In this document: positions 26,119-36,846 of the stretch, one piece after another | How the letters are laid out: the number at the start of each line of letters is the position of its first letter | Position numbering within the stretch: position 1 is the stretch's first letter | Assembly: GCF_022601975.1 (NCBI RefSeq) | Contig: NZ_JAKVIR010000008.1 | Span: forward strand, 124,001-188,000 | Source of the DNA: Pontibacter sp. E15-1 | GTDB lineage: Bacteria; Bacteroidota; Bacteroidia; Cytophagales; Hymenobacteraceae | DNA length: 64,000 nt | Direction: 5' to 3' | Position numbers and translations under genes: made by a program | Notes under the pieces: generated by a model | The model's input: the letters and a program-made list of their open reading frames with translations, nothing else | Told to the model about the DNA's origin: nothing | The model's database searches: none

Positions 26119-27090
26119 ATGAAAAAAATTGGCGTATTCACTTCCGGCGGTGATGCTCCAGGCATGAACGCCTGTATCAGAGCAATTGTCAGAACTGCTG
26201 TATATCATGGTATAGAAGTATACGGAATCAGACGCGGCTACAACGGCATGATAAAAGGGGAGATCTCTAAACTAGAGTCTTACTCTGTAAGTAACATCAT
26301 CCAGAAAGGCGGCACGATCCTGCGGTCGGCCCGCAGCAAGGAGTTCATGACGAAAGAAGGACGCAAGGCGGCTTACGACCAGCTCAAGAACCTAGGCATC
26401 GAAGGCCTGGTAGCCATTGGCGGGGACGGTACCTTCACCGGGGCCAACATCTTCTTTGAGGAGTATGGCATCCCGACCATCGGCGCGCCCGGCACCATCG
26501 ACAACGACTTGTACGGCACGGACTATACCATCGGCTACGACACGGCCGTGAACACGGCCCTCGACGCCATCGACAAGATCAGGGACACGGCGGACAGCCA
26601 CGACCGCGTGTTCTTTATCGAGGTGATGGGCCGCGACTCGGGCTACATTGCCATACCCTGCGCCATTGGCGGCGGGGCCGAAATCGTGATGATCCCGGAG
26701 ACAGACACCAGCATCGACTACGTGGTGGACACCCTGCGCACCGGCTGGAGCCGCTCCAAGACATCCTTCATCGTGATCATAGCGGAGGGGGACGAAGAAG
26801 GCAGCGCCACCGAGGTTGCCAGCAAAGTGCAGGAGGCATTGCCCCACATGGATGCGCGCGTAACCATACTCGGCCACGTGCAGCGCGGCGGTTCTCCCAC
26901 TGCGGCAGACCGCATGCTGGCAAGCCAACTTGGTATCGCCTGCGTGGAAGGACTGCTGGCCGGGCGCCAGAACGAGATGGCCGGCATCATAAACTCCGAG
27001 CTGATCTATACCCCTTTCATCGATACCATTACCAAAGACAAGCCGATCAACCCGGAGTTTATCAATATGGTGAACATCCTTTCCAGCTGA
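26119..27090 (+). CDS. pfkA: ATP-dependent 6-phosphofructokinase
   Basis: It phosphorylates fructose 6-phosphate at the committed step of glycolysis. From the ATG at 26119 the protein has 323 residues, the usual bacterial length. It shows the ATP site GVFTSGGDAPGMNACIRA (residues 4-21), GGDGTFTGA near 104, the catalytic block PGTIDNDLYGTD near 126 and EVMGRDSGYIA near 165. The Gly at position 106 (GGDG) indicates use of ATP rather than pyrophosphate. It is a single-gene unit. Confidence 0.96.
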   Translation: MKKIGVFTSGGDAPGMNACIRAIVRTAVYHGIEVYGIRRGYNGMIKGEISKLESYSVSNIIQKGGTILRSARSKEFMTKEGRKAAYDQLKNLGIEGLVAIGGDGTFTGANIFFEEYGIPTIGAPGTIDNDLYGTDYTIGYDTAVNTALDAIDKIRDTADSHDRVFFIEVMGRDSGYIAIPCAIGGGAEIVMIPETDTSIDYVVDTLRTGWSRSKTSFIVIIAEGDEEGSATEVASKVQEALPHMDARVTILGHVQRGGSPTAADRMLASQLGIACVEGLLAGRQNEMAGIINSELIYTPFIDTITKDKPINPEFINMVNILSS

Positions 27091-27274
27091 TACTCTGTCC
27101 GAGACAAGGCTCTCCTTTACCCTTCTCTTAAATTTTATACTTCTGTGGCTTAATGGCCCAGGAGTATAAAATAAAACAATACTATCTCCCTTTTCTGCCA
27201 CATGCTGGCAAGAAAATACTCCTGATTTTTGATTTTACTTAATCATTTCAAAACATCCTATCTATCTCAGGGTA

Positions 27275-27304
27275 TTTGCGTAAAAGCAGAGCGAACTAAA
27301 GTTG
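27275..27304 (+). promoter_or_regulatory. Promoter of tamB operon
   Basis: TTTG at 27275-27278 and TAAAGTTG at 27297-27304 (one mismatch to TAnnTTTG) are separated by 18 bases. The TTG start of tamB follows 40 bases downstream. Confidence 0.5.
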
Positions 27305-27344
27305 CACTGCTATCAATTCTACAAGTCATACAGCACGTCTCATC

Positions 27345-30300
27345 TTGAAAGTCATCCTATGGCCGCTAGCGATCATAGTCGGACTTCTCATACTTATTAT
27401 CATTGCCCTGCAGTTTCAGCGGGTACAGACATTCCTGGCACAGAAAGGCGCGGATTACCTGGAGAACACCCTGGGTACCCGCGTGGATATCGGGGGATTC
27501 ACCACCGACTGGCGCAATACCCTCGTGCTAAAGGGCGTCTATGTGGAGGATCAGCAGCAGGACACCCTCTGGTATAGCGAGCGCCTCGGCGTGGACATGG
27601 CCATACTCTCGCTGATAAGCGGAGAGGTGAACATCAGCAAGGTAGACCTCGACAACGCCACCCTCAAGCTGCACATCCGGGAGGACAGCACTTCCAACTT
27701 TGATTTTATCATGGCCGCATTTGCCACCGACACGGCCGCTGTTGCCGCCCAACCAGCTGACACCGCCGCGTCTATGCCCATCTCACTGGGCATCATCAAC
27801 TTCGATAATGTGTATGTTGTGTTTCAGGATGAGGCAGGCGGTAATTTTATTAAAACGCGCGTGGGCCAACTCACCACCACCATGGACGAGATGGACCTGG
27901 ACAAGCAGCGCTACCTGATAGACGAGATAAAGCTGGCCAACACCTGGGTGAATTACGAGCAGACAAAACTGCCGCCGCCAGACACTGCCGCCACAGAACC
28001 CCTCGACATGGACTTTGGGCTGAACCGCCTGGCCCTGGAAAACATTCGCGTGAAATACCTCAGCCGCCCCGCAGATCAGCGCATCGAACTGGAACTGGGC
28101 GAGGCAGAAGTAGTTTCTGACAACATTGACCTGAAAGCGGCACGCGTGGACCTGGCGAGCTTTATGCTCCATGACACCAACCTGAAGTACGTGCAGGATA
28201 AGTTCAAGCCCGTGGACTCCCTGGCCGTGAACCCGGCCCGGACTGTGGAGAACCTGGACAAATCTGTGGAGGAGACGGCTGGCCAGCCCATGGACTGGGT
28301 GGTGACGCTGGGCGAACTGGACGTGGCCCAACTGGCAGTCGCGTTCGACAACTTCAACGCTGCGGCACAGCCCAAGGGTATGGATTACGACCACCTGCTC
28401 TTTAAAGAGATTAACATGCAGGCGCAGGACATTAAGTATAGCCTGAACCAAACCAGGATGGGGCTGAACCAGCTGACGCTGCAGGAGAGAAGCGGTTTCC
28501 GGCTGGAGAACTTCAAAGCCCTGATTGCCTTTGACTCCACCAGCGCCAGTCTCCGCAACCTCGACCTCAAAACAGGCAACAGCCAACTGCAGAACGGCAT
28601 CGCCCTGACCTACCCTTCCATCGACGCCCTGACCGAAAACCCGGAGCAGGTCGGGCTCGATATTGATATCAACAACAGTTACATCGGTATGCAGGACGTG
28701 CTGTATTTTGTTCCCGATCTCACGCAGAACCCGTCCTTTAAAAGTATTGCCAACTCCACCGTAAACGTGACGGCCCGCGCTGAGGGCAAGCTGGACAACG
28801 TGCAAGTGCGCACCCTGCAGCTAAAAGGCCTGCAAGGCACCAACGTGGATGTCAGTGGAACGGTGCGAAACGGTATGGACCCCGATAACCTGTATCTTGA
28901 TCTGGATATAAACCGGTTTGCGACCACCCGCACCGATATACTGGCCCTCTCGCCGGCTGGCACCATTCCACCGGACTTCAGGGTGCCGCCCCAGCTTAGC
29001 ATGACGGGCAACTATACCGGAAGCCTGACCGCCTTTGACGCCACCGCAGATCTGCGCACCTCGTTCGGAAACCTGAACGCCGTGGTGGACATGGGGGCCA
29101 ACGAGAGCTTTAACGCTACCGTGAAGTCTGGCGGGTTCGACCTGCAGCAACTGTTCACCGACAGCCTGGGCCTGGGCAAAGTGGCGCTCGTGGCAAAGGC
29201 CAGCGGCACCGGCCTGACACCGGAAACCATGCGAGCAAACATACAGGCGCAGGTGCAGCGCTTCGACTACAACAAGTATACCTACAACGACATCGACCTG
29301 CGCGCCAGCATCGACAGGAATGTGTATGACGTGAAAGCCACGGCCAAGGATGAGAACCTTGCTTTTGACCTGACCGGAAACTTTAACCTGCGCGACACGC
29401 AGCAGCCCGCTTATACCTTTAACCTGGACCTGCAGGGCGCAGACCTGCAGGCGCTCAACTTCTACCCGGACCCTCTTGCCGTGCAGGGGCAATTGGAAGG
29501 GCGTTTTACAGGGGCAGACGCCAACACGCTGAGTGGTACGATGAATGGGCAGAGACTGGTGGTGCGCCACAAAGAGGTAACCTACCCGATCGACACCTTG
29601 CAACTCAAGCTGCTGCAGTCCGGAGAAATGGCCGAACTGGACCTGAACTCGGATTTAGCCGATGCCAGGTTGCGTTTTGCGAACTCGTTGGCCACGTTCC
29701 CGACTGCTTTGCAGAAGCATTTCTCTAACTACCTCGACCTGCAACCCGACGTGCCATACCCTGCCAATACAAACCTCCAGGATTTCACATTCTCCATGCA
29801 GCTCAAGAAGACGCTGCTTATCAGTTCTTTCGTGCCGGGCCTCACCCAGCTTCAGATCGACAACCCGATCACCGGCTCCTTCAACGGAAACACAAAACAG
29901 CTGGTGGTAGACGGCACCGTGAACAGCATCGTGTATACCGATTACAAACTGAGTGGCCTGGACCTGAAGGTGAGCGGAAACAAGGAGCAACTGGGGTATA
30001 GCCTGAACTTGCGCCGCCTTGTTTCGCCTTCGCTGCAGGCAAACAACGTCTCGCTGGACGGTGCAGCCCGCGACAATGACCTGACCGTTCGGCTGGCCGT
30101 GGCCGGAGATACTACGCAAAAAGAGCGGTTTGTGATTGGCGGCTTGCTCAACAGCCTGGGCCGTGGCTACCGCTTCGCGTTTAACCCCGAACAACTCGTG
30201 ATAAACGGCGACCAGTGGACGGTACCGCAGGACAACTACCTGCAATTTGACACAAACTTACTCTACGCCAACAACATCAAGCTACAGCGGAACGACATGT

Positions 30301-32399
30301 CGCTGGCCCTCAACAGCATTGGCCCCGTGGCTCCGAATGCTCCACTGCAAGTGACCTTCAGCAATTTCGACATCGGCTATATCATGCAGACCTTCCAGCA
30401 GCAGGACAGCCTGATTGCCGGAGTCATCGACGGGGAGGCAACGCTGCGCGATATTATGAGCGATGCCCCTGCCTTTACCTCAGACCTGACAGTGGCGGAC
30501 TTCGCCTATGAGGGCACGCCTCTTGGCGATATCGCCCTGATTGCCAGCAGTGCGCCAGGCAACCGCTACAACATCGAAGCCCGCCTGACAGACAATGGCA
30601 ACCAGATGCTGATCAACGGATTCGTGGAGACACAGCCCAATGCCACGCTCCTGAATTTGGATGCCAACATCGGCAGCCTGAACCTGAAAGCACTGCAGGG
30701 CTTTACGGCGGGTATGGTAGAGGATATGGACGGCCGGGCAACCGGAAAGTTCCGCATCACGGGCACTCTCGATGACCCTGACATCATAGGCCAACTGAAC
30801 TTCAATCAGGCGCAGTTCAGGATTACCATGCTTGGCTCACTGTACCGCCTCCAGGACGAACGCATCGACTTTAACACGTCCGGCATCAGCTTCCCGAACT
30901 TTACAATGACCGACTCCATCGGCAACGACCTGACGGTGAACGGCAACATCCTGACGCAGAATTACCTGGAGTATACCTTCGACCTGAAAGTGAATGCGGA
31001 CCGGTTCCTGGCCCTCAACTCCACGGCGCAGGACAACGATCTGTTTTACGGAACCCTCTACGTGAATGCCGATGCCAGCATCACAGGCGACATGGTGGAG
31101 CCCGTGGTGGATGTTGATGTAAGCGTGCTGGATAACTCCAACTTCACTGCCGTTATACCTGCAGACGAGGCGGGCGCAGCCGAGCGCGACGGCACCGTGG
31201 AATTTGTCAACCTTAACGAATCCCTCACCGCGATTATCGGGAGCCAGGAAGAGGCCGACTCAGCCCAGACCGCAGGTTTTGTGGGAGTTGATATGCGGGC
31301 CAGGATCCGGGTAACAGACCAGGTGCCGATCACCATCGTGATCGACCCAATTACGGGCGACAACCTGGTGGTGCGCGGCACCGCAGACCCGTTGGTGATC
31401 GGTGTCCGGCCGAGCGGCGAGATCAACATGACCGGGCGCTACACGATTTCCGAAGGAAAGTATAGCATGGATTTTTACGACCTGGCCTCGCGTGAGCTTG
31501 ATATTGCTGAGGGCAGTTACATCAACTGGACCGGCGACCCCCTGCAGGCTAACATGAGCATCAAGGCCATTTATACCGTAGAGGCAGCGCCGATGGAACT
31601 GGTGGCCTCGCAAATGGGGGGAGAGCTTCCTTCTGTGCTCCGCAACCAGGTGCCGTTTAATGTATTCGTAAATGTGGATGGGGATATCCTCACGCCGGAA
31701 ATCAGTTTTGACATTCAGCTGCCAGAGGATGAGCAGGGTAAGGTGCCGTCGCAGGTAGTGGCCAGTCTGGGCAACCTGCGCCAAGACGAGTCGGAGCTGA
31801 ACAAGCAGGTGTTTGCCTTGCTTGTGCTCCAGCGCTTTCTGGCACCTGACCCGCTCAGCAGTTCGGGCGGGGGTGGCTTTGAGGCCTCGGCACGAAACAG
31901 CCTGAGCCAGGTGATGTCGGACCAGCTGAACCAACTCACCAACCGTTACGCCGGCGGGCTGGGTTTGGAGCTGGGCGTGGACTCCTATCAGGACTATTCC
32001 TCGGGCTCTGGCCAAAACCGCACGGACCTGAACGTGGCCCTGCGCCAGCAGTTCCTCAACGACCGCCTGACCGTGCGCGTGGGTACAGACATCGGGCTGG
32101 AGGGCGGAAACCAGGGCGGCGGCCAAAGCAACACCATGAGCGGCTTCGGCGGCGATATCTCCGTAGAGTACTCTCTGACAGAAGACGGCCGCCTGCGCGT
32201 GAAAGGCTTCCAACGCAACCAATATGAGGGCGTGCTGGAAGGCGGCGATGTGCGGGCCACAGGCGCATCGCTCATATTTGTGCGCGACTACAACAACTTC
32301 TCCGACCTGTTCCGCGACATGGAAAGCCGTATCGCCCGCGAGGCCGAAAGACGCAAGGAGGAAAGTGAAAAACTAAGAACACAAAACAGCAACCAATAA
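27345..32399 (+). CDS. tamB: Translocation and assembly module protein TamB (AsmA-like)
   Basis: TamB-type proteins span the periplasm and help carry phospholipids or outer-membrane proteins between the membranes. The 1684-residue protein begins with one membrane anchor (WPLAIIVGLLILIIIALQF, residues 6-24). A long region of repeated beta-strands follows, as in AsmA-like lipid-conduit proteins. The C-terminal DUF490 domain occupies the last 400 residues (VRGTADPLVIGVRPSGEINM; LGLELGVDSYQDYSSGSG). The start is TTG (KVILWPL follows), with no in-frame ATG nearby. It sits 3 bases before the TamA-like gene. Confidence 0.92.
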   Translation: MKVILWPLAIIVGLLILIIIALQFQRVQTFLAQKGADYLENTLGTRVDIGGFTTDWRNTLVLKGVYVEDQQQDTLWYSERLGVDMAILSLISGEVNISKVDLDNATLKLHIREDSTSNFDFIMAAFATDTAAVAAQPADTAASMPISLGIINFDNVYVVFQDEAGGNFIKTRVGQLTTTMDEMDLDKQRYLIDEIKLANTWVNYEQTKLPPPDTAATEPLDMDFGLNRLALENIRVKYLSRPADQRIELELGEAEVVSDNIDLKAARVDLASFMLHDTNLKYVQDKFKPVDSLAVNPARTVENLDKSVEETAGQPMDWVVTLGELDVAQLAVAFDNFNAAAQPKGMDYDHLLFKEINMQAQDIKYSLNQTRMGLNQLTLQERSGFRLENFKALIAFDSTSASLRNLDLKTGNSQLQNGIALTYPSIDALTENPEQVGLDIDINNSYIGMQDVLYFVPDLTQNPSFKSIANSTVNVTARAEGKLDNVQVRTLQLKGLQGTNVDVSGTVRNGMDPDNLYLDLDINRFATTRTDILALSPAGTIPPDFRVPPQLSMTGNYTGSLTAFDATADLRTSFGNLNAVVDMGANESFNATVKSGGFDLQQLFTDSLGLGKVALVAKASGTGLTPETMRANIQAQVQRFDYNKYTYNDIDLRASIDRNVYDVKATAKDENLAFDLTGNFNLRDTQQPAYTFNLDLQGADLQALNFYPDPLAVQGQLEGRFTGADANTLSGTMNGQRLVVRHKEVTYPIDTLQLKLLQSGEMAELDLNSDLADARLRFANSLATFPTALQKHFSNYLDLQPDVPYPANTNLQDFTFSMQLKKTLLISSFVPGLTQLQIDNPITGSFNGNTKQLVVDGTVNSIVYTDYKLSGLDLKVSGNKEQLGYSLNLRRLVSPSLQANNVSLDGAARDNDLTVRLAVAGDTTQKERFVIGGLLNSLGRGYRFAFNPEQLVINGDQWTVPQDNYLQFDTNLLYANNIKLQRNDMSLALNSIGPVAPNAPLQVTFSNFDIGYIMQTFQQQDSLIAGVIDGEATLRDIMSDAPAFTSDLTVADFAYEGTPLGDIALIASSAPGNRYNIEARLTDNGNQMLINGFVETQPNATLLNLDANIGSLNLKALQGFTAGMVEDMDGRATGKFRITGTLDDPDIIGQLNFNQAQFRITMLGSLYRLQDERIDFNTSGISFPNFTMTDSIGNDLTVNGNILTQNYLEYTFDLKVNADRFLALNSTAQDNDLFYGTLYVNADASITGDMVEPVVDVDVSVLDNSNFTAVIPADEAGAAERDGTVEFVNLNESLTAIIGSQEEADSAQTAGFVGVDMRARIRVTDQVPITIVIDPITGDNLVVRGTADPLVIGVRPSGEINMTGRYTISEGKYSMDFYDLASRELDIAEGSYINWTGDPLQANMSIKAIYTVEAAPMELVASQMGGELPSVLRNQVPFNVFVNVDGDILTPEISFDIQLPEDEQGKVPSQVVASLGNLRQDESELNKQVFALLVLQRFLAPDPLSSSGGGGFEASARNSLSQVMSDQLNQLTNRYAGGLGLELGVDSYQDYSSGSGQNRTDLNVALRQQFLNDRLTVRVGTDIGLEGGNQGGGQSNTMSGFGGDISVEYSLTEDGRLRVKGFQRNQYEGVLEGGDVRATGASLIFVRDYNNFSDLFRDMESRIAREAERRKEESEKLRTQNSNQ

Positions 32400-32402
32400 T
32401 CC

Positions 32403-34781
32403 ATGATATACCCAATGCGCGCTGCCATGCGAAACAAATATTTTCAGCTGCCCTTTATTCTGCTGCTGCTGGCCATATGGAGCTGCAACAGCACCAAAAC
32501 AATTCCGGAGGGCGATGCCCTGTTTGCGGGTTACAGTGTGAAAGTAAAAGGGGAGAAAGACAGCAGCAAGCGGCAGGGAGACATGGAGGTGGAACTGAGC
32601 CCGGTGGTGCGCCCCCAACCCAACGCCTCCATCCTTGGCTGGCGCCCCAAGCTCGGGATTTACAACGCCTTTTACACAAAGAAGGAGAAAGGACTCAAAC
32701 ATTTTATCATGACGAAGTTTGGGGAGCCTCCCGTGCTGGTTTCGGCAGTAGACACCGGCAACGTGAGCCAGATCATGAGCAACCGCCTGCACAACCGTGG
32801 TTATTTCAACAATCAGGTGGGCAGCACCACCACCGTTAAAAAGAAGATGGGCACCATCGATTGGGTGGCCAAAGTGGGCGAGCCATACCGTATCCGCAAG
32901 GTAGCCTATACCCTGAACGACTCGCTGCCGGTGCATCAGGACATCAAACAGACATGGAGCGAGTCGCTGCTGAAGCCAAACGACCCTTATGACCTGGGTA
33001 CCATGACGCAGGAGCGCGTGCGCATTGATGCGGTGCTGAAAAACAAAGGCTACTATTATTTTAGTCCGAACACGATGATTTTCAGCGTGGACACCACCGT
33101 GGGCAACCGGCAGGCCGATATACTGCTTCGGGTAAAGCGGGAAGCCAGCGCGCAGGCGCTCCGCCCTTATACCCTCGATGACATCTATATCTTGGCGAAT
33201 TACTCCGTAGGCGACAGCCTCTCCACGAGCGATACGCTTAACGTGAGAGGCTATCATTATATACCGGATGAGAACTACGTGAAGGCCCGCCACCTGCTGC
33301 GTGGTGTTTTCCTGGACAAGGACAGCCTGTATACACGCCAGGAGCATTTGCTTACTACTAAGCGTCTTGCGGGTTTGCCAGCCTACAAATTTGTAAACAT
33401 CGATTATAAGCCTGACACGGTAAACATTGGCAAGCTGGATGCCTTCATCTACCTGACGCCCGCCTTGAAAAAGTCTATCCGGGCAGAGGTGCAGATGGTC
33501 AGCAAGTCCAACAACTTCGTGGGGCCGGGCGTAACTGTTTCCTTCCAGAATCGAAACGCTTTTCATGGGTCTGAGCTGTTGAGCCTGAACCTGACAGGCA
33601 GTTTCGAGACGCGGTCAGGAGACACGGGCGCAGGCACCCCGCCGGAGGGTACGGAAACGGTGGGCACCGGCAACCTTACCTCCTTCCAGTTGGGTGCGCA
33701 GGCGAAGCTTGCCATACCACGCATCGTCTCGCCATTTAACCTGCGCAACCTGCGTACCGAATTTGTGCCCCAGACGCGCATGGGGCTTGGGTTTGACTTT
33801 TTGCAGCGGGTAGACTTTTTCTCGCTCAACTCTTATAATGCCACGTATGGCTACAACTGGCGGCCCTCGCAAAGGTTTACGTTCGACGCCACCCCCATCA
33901 ACCTGCAGTATGTGCGCCTGAGCAACACCTCCCCGGCCTTCCAAGAGCTACTAGAGGACAATCCATACCTGCGACGCAGTTTCGAGAATCAATTCATTGT
34001 CGGGTCCATTTACCAGGTTACATACAGTGATCAGATGCTGCCCGATCGCGCCAACCATTTCTTCGACAACGTGACGCTGGATCTGTCTGGCAACCTGGTG
34101 AGCCTGGTGCAGGGGCTGGCCGGTGCCTCCTCTCCTACCGACGATGCGCCGCGCACCCTCATCAGCGACCCCTATGCCCAGTATGTCATGCTCGACAACG
34201 ACTTCCGCTACTACCTGAACATCGGGAAGGAAAGCCAACTGGTTGCCCGCCTCGTGACTGGCGCGGGGTTTTCATACGGCAACTCCTCTACCATGCCTTA
34301 TGTGAAGCAGTTTTCTGTGGGCGGACCGAACAGCATCCGGGCTTTCAGGGCACGTAGCGTAGGTCCGGGCACCTACATACCCACTGAGTCAGAGCAGTTT
34401 TCATACTTCGACCAGGTGGGGGATATCCGCTTGCTCGGAAACCTGGAGTATCGCTTTCCGATTTTTGGGTTCTTCAAAGGGGCTGTGTTTGTGGATGCCG
34501 GAAACATCTGGCTCCTGCGCGACACGTTTAATGACGATGGCACCGTGGTGAAGCCCGGGGGGAAATTTGAGGCAAACAATATCATAAGCGAGCTGGCGAT
34601 CGGCACCGGGGCGGGTCTCCGCATTGATGTGGAATTCTTTGTGATCCGGCTTGACCTGGGTATACCCGTGCAGGCACCCTACCTGCCCAAAGGCGAGCGC
34701 AATGTGCTGAAAGACTTCAACGGAAGTTTCAGTGGAACGAACAGCATGGTGCTGAACATCGGCATCGGGTATCCTTTCTAA
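32403..34781 (+). CDS. tamL: TamA/BamA-family outer-membrane protein, lipoprotein type
   Basis: The 792-residue protein is an Omp85-family beta-barrel that probably pairs with TamB. The N-terminus has a lipobox (LLLLAIWSCNS, Cys near residue 28), as in the lipidated TamL variant of Bacteroidota. POTRA-like domains follow (KVGEPYRIRKVAYTL near 158), then the barrel from about residue 400 with the Omp85 motif VGGPNSIRAFRARSVGPG near 639. It ends in aromatic IGIGYPF, a typical barrel terminus. In-frame ATGs at 32415 and 32427 are alternative starts. Confidence 0.9.
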   Translation: MIYPMRAAMRNKYFQLPFILLLLAIWSCNSTKTIPEGDALFAGYSVKVKGEKDSSKRQGDMEVELSPVVRPQPNASILGWRPKLGIYNAFYTKKEKGLKHFIMTKFGEPPVLVSAVDTGNVSQIMSNRLHNRGYFNNQVGSTTTVKKKMGTIDWVAKVGEPYRIRKVAYTLNDSLPVHQDIKQTWSESLLKPNDPYDLGTMTQERVRIDAVLKNKGYYYFSPNTMIFSVDTTVGNRQADILLRVKREASAQALRPYTLDDIYILANYSVGDSLSTSDTLNVRGYHYIPDENYVKARHLLRGVFLDKDSLYTRQEHLLTTKRLAGLPAYKFVNIDYKPDTVNIGKLDAFIYLTPALKKSIRAEVQMVSKSNNFVGPGVTVSFQNRNAFHGSELLSLNLTGSFETRSGDTGAGTPPEGTETVGTGNLTSFQLGAQAKLAIPRIVSPFNLRNLRTEFVPQTRMGLGFDFLQRVDFFSLNSYNATYGYNWRPSQRFTFDATPINLQYVRLSNTSPAFQELLEDNPYLRRSFENQFIVGSIYQVTYSDQMLPDRANHFFDNVTLDLSGNLVSLVQGLAGASSPTDDAPRTLISDPYAQYVMLDNDFRYYLNIGKESQLVARLVTGAGFSYGNSSTMPYVKQFSVGGPNSIRAFRARSVGPGTYIPTESEQFSYFDQVGDIRLLGNLEYRFPIFGFFKGAVFVDAGNIWLLRDTFNDDGTVVKPGGKFEANNIISELAIGTGAGLRIDVEFFVIRLDLGIPVQAPYLPKGERNVLKDFNGSFSGTNSMVLNIGIGYPF

Positions 34782-34840
34782 GGTATTGTAAAGGGCTGAT
34801 GTTTGAAGGATTGGAGCAGGTATACAGTATACTGCCTTCC

Positions 34841-35767
34841 TTATTTTAAGTCGGTTTGCTGGTTAATAAAGGCTACGATCTCCTGTAGTTGCCCCGGGTG
34901 AAACCAGGTGTACTCCTCCGGGTTTTTCCGAAACCAGGTAAGCTGGCGCTTGGCATACCGGCGGCTGTTGCGCTTCAGGAGCCGGACGGCTTCCTCCCAG
35001 TCACATAGGCCATCCAGATAGTCGAAAATCTCTTTATACCCCACTGTCTGCAGGGCATTGTGTTTCCGGTGCGGATATAGTTCCCGCGCCTCCTCCAGCA
35101 AGCCCTGCGCCAGCATCTGGTCCATGCGTTGATTGATGCGCTGGTACAGGTCTTCGCGGTCGCGGGTCAGGCCGATTTTGATGATGTGGAATGGCCGCTC
35201 CCGCTGCCCGTTTCTCCGGAATGAAGAATAGGGCGCGCCACTGGAAAGGCACACTTCCACCGCCCGGATCACGCGTTGCGGATTGTCCTTATCCACCTGG
35301 GCAAAGTAAACGGGGTCCAGCAGCTGCAGTTGCTCCAACAGCGGCTGGAGGCCCTGCAGTTCATACTGGTGCGTGAGGCGCTCCCGTAGGGCCAGGTCCG
35401 TTTCCGGCATTTCGTCCATACCCTCGCACACTGCCCGCACGTACAACCCCGACCCTCCCGTCATTATCACGATATCCTGCTGCTCAAACAGCTTGGGTAG
35501 CAGCGCCAGCACGTCTTGCTCATACCCCCCGGCGTTATACTCTTCCGCAATGCTGTGGGAATCGATGAAATGATGGGGTATGCCTTGCTGCTCTTCCGGG
35601 CTTGGCTTGGCCGTGCCGATGCGCATCTCCCTGAAAAACTGGCGCGAGTCTGCCGAGATGATCTCTGCCGCATACTTTTTTGCCAGGTATACGCACAGGT
35701 CGGTCTTTCCCACGGCGGTCGGGCCCACCACCACCACCAAATGCTTTTCTTTGCCTACTGCTGCCAT
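34841..35767 (-). CDS. miaA: tRNA dimethylallyltransferase MiaA
   Basis: MiaA transfers an isoprenoid group from dimethylallyl diphosphate to A37 of tRNAs that read codons starting with U. The 308-residue protein has the P-loop VVGPTAVGKTDL at residues 13-24, the DSRQFFREMRIGTAKP block near 41, TGGSGLYVRAVCEG near 104, and C-terminal KRQLTWFRKN near 273. Its start overlaps the end of the glycosyltransferase gene by 13 bases, so they share a transcript. Confidence 0.96.
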   Translation of the reverse strand: MAAVGKEKHLVVVVGPTAVGKTDLCVYLAKKYAAEIISADSRQFFREMRIGTAKPSPEEQQGIPHHFIDSHSIAEEYNAGGYEQDVLALLPKLFEQQDIVIMTGGSGLYVRAVCEGMDEMPETDLALRERLTHQYELQGLQPLLEQLQLLDPVYFAQVDKDNPQRVIRAVEVCLSSGAPYSSFRRNGQRERPFHIIKIGLTRDREDLYQRINQRMDQMLAQGLLEEARELYPHRKHNALQTVGYKEIFDYLDGLCDWEEAVRLLKRNSRRYAKRQLTWFRKNPEEYTWFHPGQLQEIVAFINQQTDLK

Positions 35768-36846
35768 AGCTGATCGTAAAAATTAAGGAGCTTTGCTTCT
35801 TCCTGCTGCCAGTTCAGTGTTTTTTTGGCCGCCTCACAATTGCGGGCCAACTCTTGGTATACCTCCTTATCTGAGAGCAACAGCGCTATCTTATGTTGTA
35901 TTTCAGTTACAGTTAACTCTGTGAGCAACCCAACCTGGTATAGCGCATTCAGTTTCCGGTACTCCGGGAAGTCAATCACCACCTGGGGCAGGCCGGCGTG
36001 GATGTAATCGAAGAACTTGTTGGCCAGTGAGTAATAATAACTCAGCCCCTTGTTCTCGAGCAGCATGACGCCAACAGTGCACTGGCGCGCGATTTTTAGC
36101 AGCTCATGAGGGAGCACTTGCCCCCGGAACTCCACTTTGTGCGCCACCCCGATGGCAACGGCCAGTTGCTTAAGTTGGGGGAGCACGTCGCCGTCGCCGC
36201 ACAGAACCAGCTGAGCATCCAGGCCGACCATTGCCTGCAGCAGTTGTTCCAGCCCGCGCCCCGCGTTCGCAGCGCCCTGGTATAGGATGGTGCGCGGCGC
36301 TCTGCATGCTGCAGGCCCCTGCACCTCCAGAAGAGGCATATTCCGGATCACCTCAAACCTTCGGTTATACTTCCGCTCAAAGATATCCGCAATAGACTGA
36401 GTGACCGTGTAGACGTGGTGCGTCCGGGTGACGATGAACTGCTCCACGGCCGTCCATACCCACTTGACAAGCGGCCTGTCGGTTACCTCGATCACCTCCG
36501 GAAAGTACTCGTGTGCATCATATATAAAGGGCCGCCCGGCCCGCTTTGCCGCCATGTATACCGGCAAAGCCGTATCCAGGTCGATGGCGCAAAAGGCATC
36601 GTAGCGGCCGCGCGCAATGTGGCGGTATAACCGAAACATGTACTCCAGGTAAAAAAGTTTGCCCGTGTGGAAGCGGCACTTCAGGCGGTGTTGCCGGTAT
36701 GGCTGCGGCTGCAGAGGGCCGGAGCCCGGCTTCTCGCGGCCCACCAGTTCCACTGCGTAGCCGTGCCTGGCCAGCGAACCGCAGATGCGCTGCATGCGCT
36801 GGTCATGGTTGAGGTCGGTGGTGACGGCAAATAGCAGTTTTCTCAT
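35755..36846 (-). CDS. Glycosyltransferase (GT-B fold, family 4-like)
   Basis: It probably transfers a sugar from an activated donor to an envelope or exopolysaccharide acceptor. From the ATG at 36846 the protein has 363 residues. The N-terminal half shows DLNHDQRMQRICGSLARHGY near residue 12 and DAHEYFPEV near 109. The C-terminal donor-binding half has ILYQGAANAGRGLEQLLQAM near 186 and ENKGLSYYYSLANKFFDYIH near 265. Sequence upstream of 36846 is open but basic and not family-like. The acceptor and donor are unknown. Confidence 0.85.
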   Translation of the reverse strand: MRKLLFAVTTDLNHDQRMQRICGSLARHGYAVELVGREKPGSGPLQPQPYRQHRLKCRFHTGKLFYLEYMFRLYRHIARGRYDAFCAIDLDTALPVYMAAKRAGRPFIYDAHEYFPEVIEVTDRPLVKWVWTAVEQFIVTRTHHVYTVTQSIADIFERKYNRRFEVIRNMPLLEVQGPAACRAPRTILYQGAANAGRGLEQLLQAMVGLDAQLVLCGDGDVLPQLKQLAVAIGVAHKVEFRGQVLPHELLKIARQCTVGVMLLENKGLSYYYSLANKFFDYIHAGLPQVVIDFPEYRKLNALYQVGLLTELTVTEIQHKIALLLSDKEVYQELARNCEAAKKTLNWQQEEAKLLNFYDQLWQQ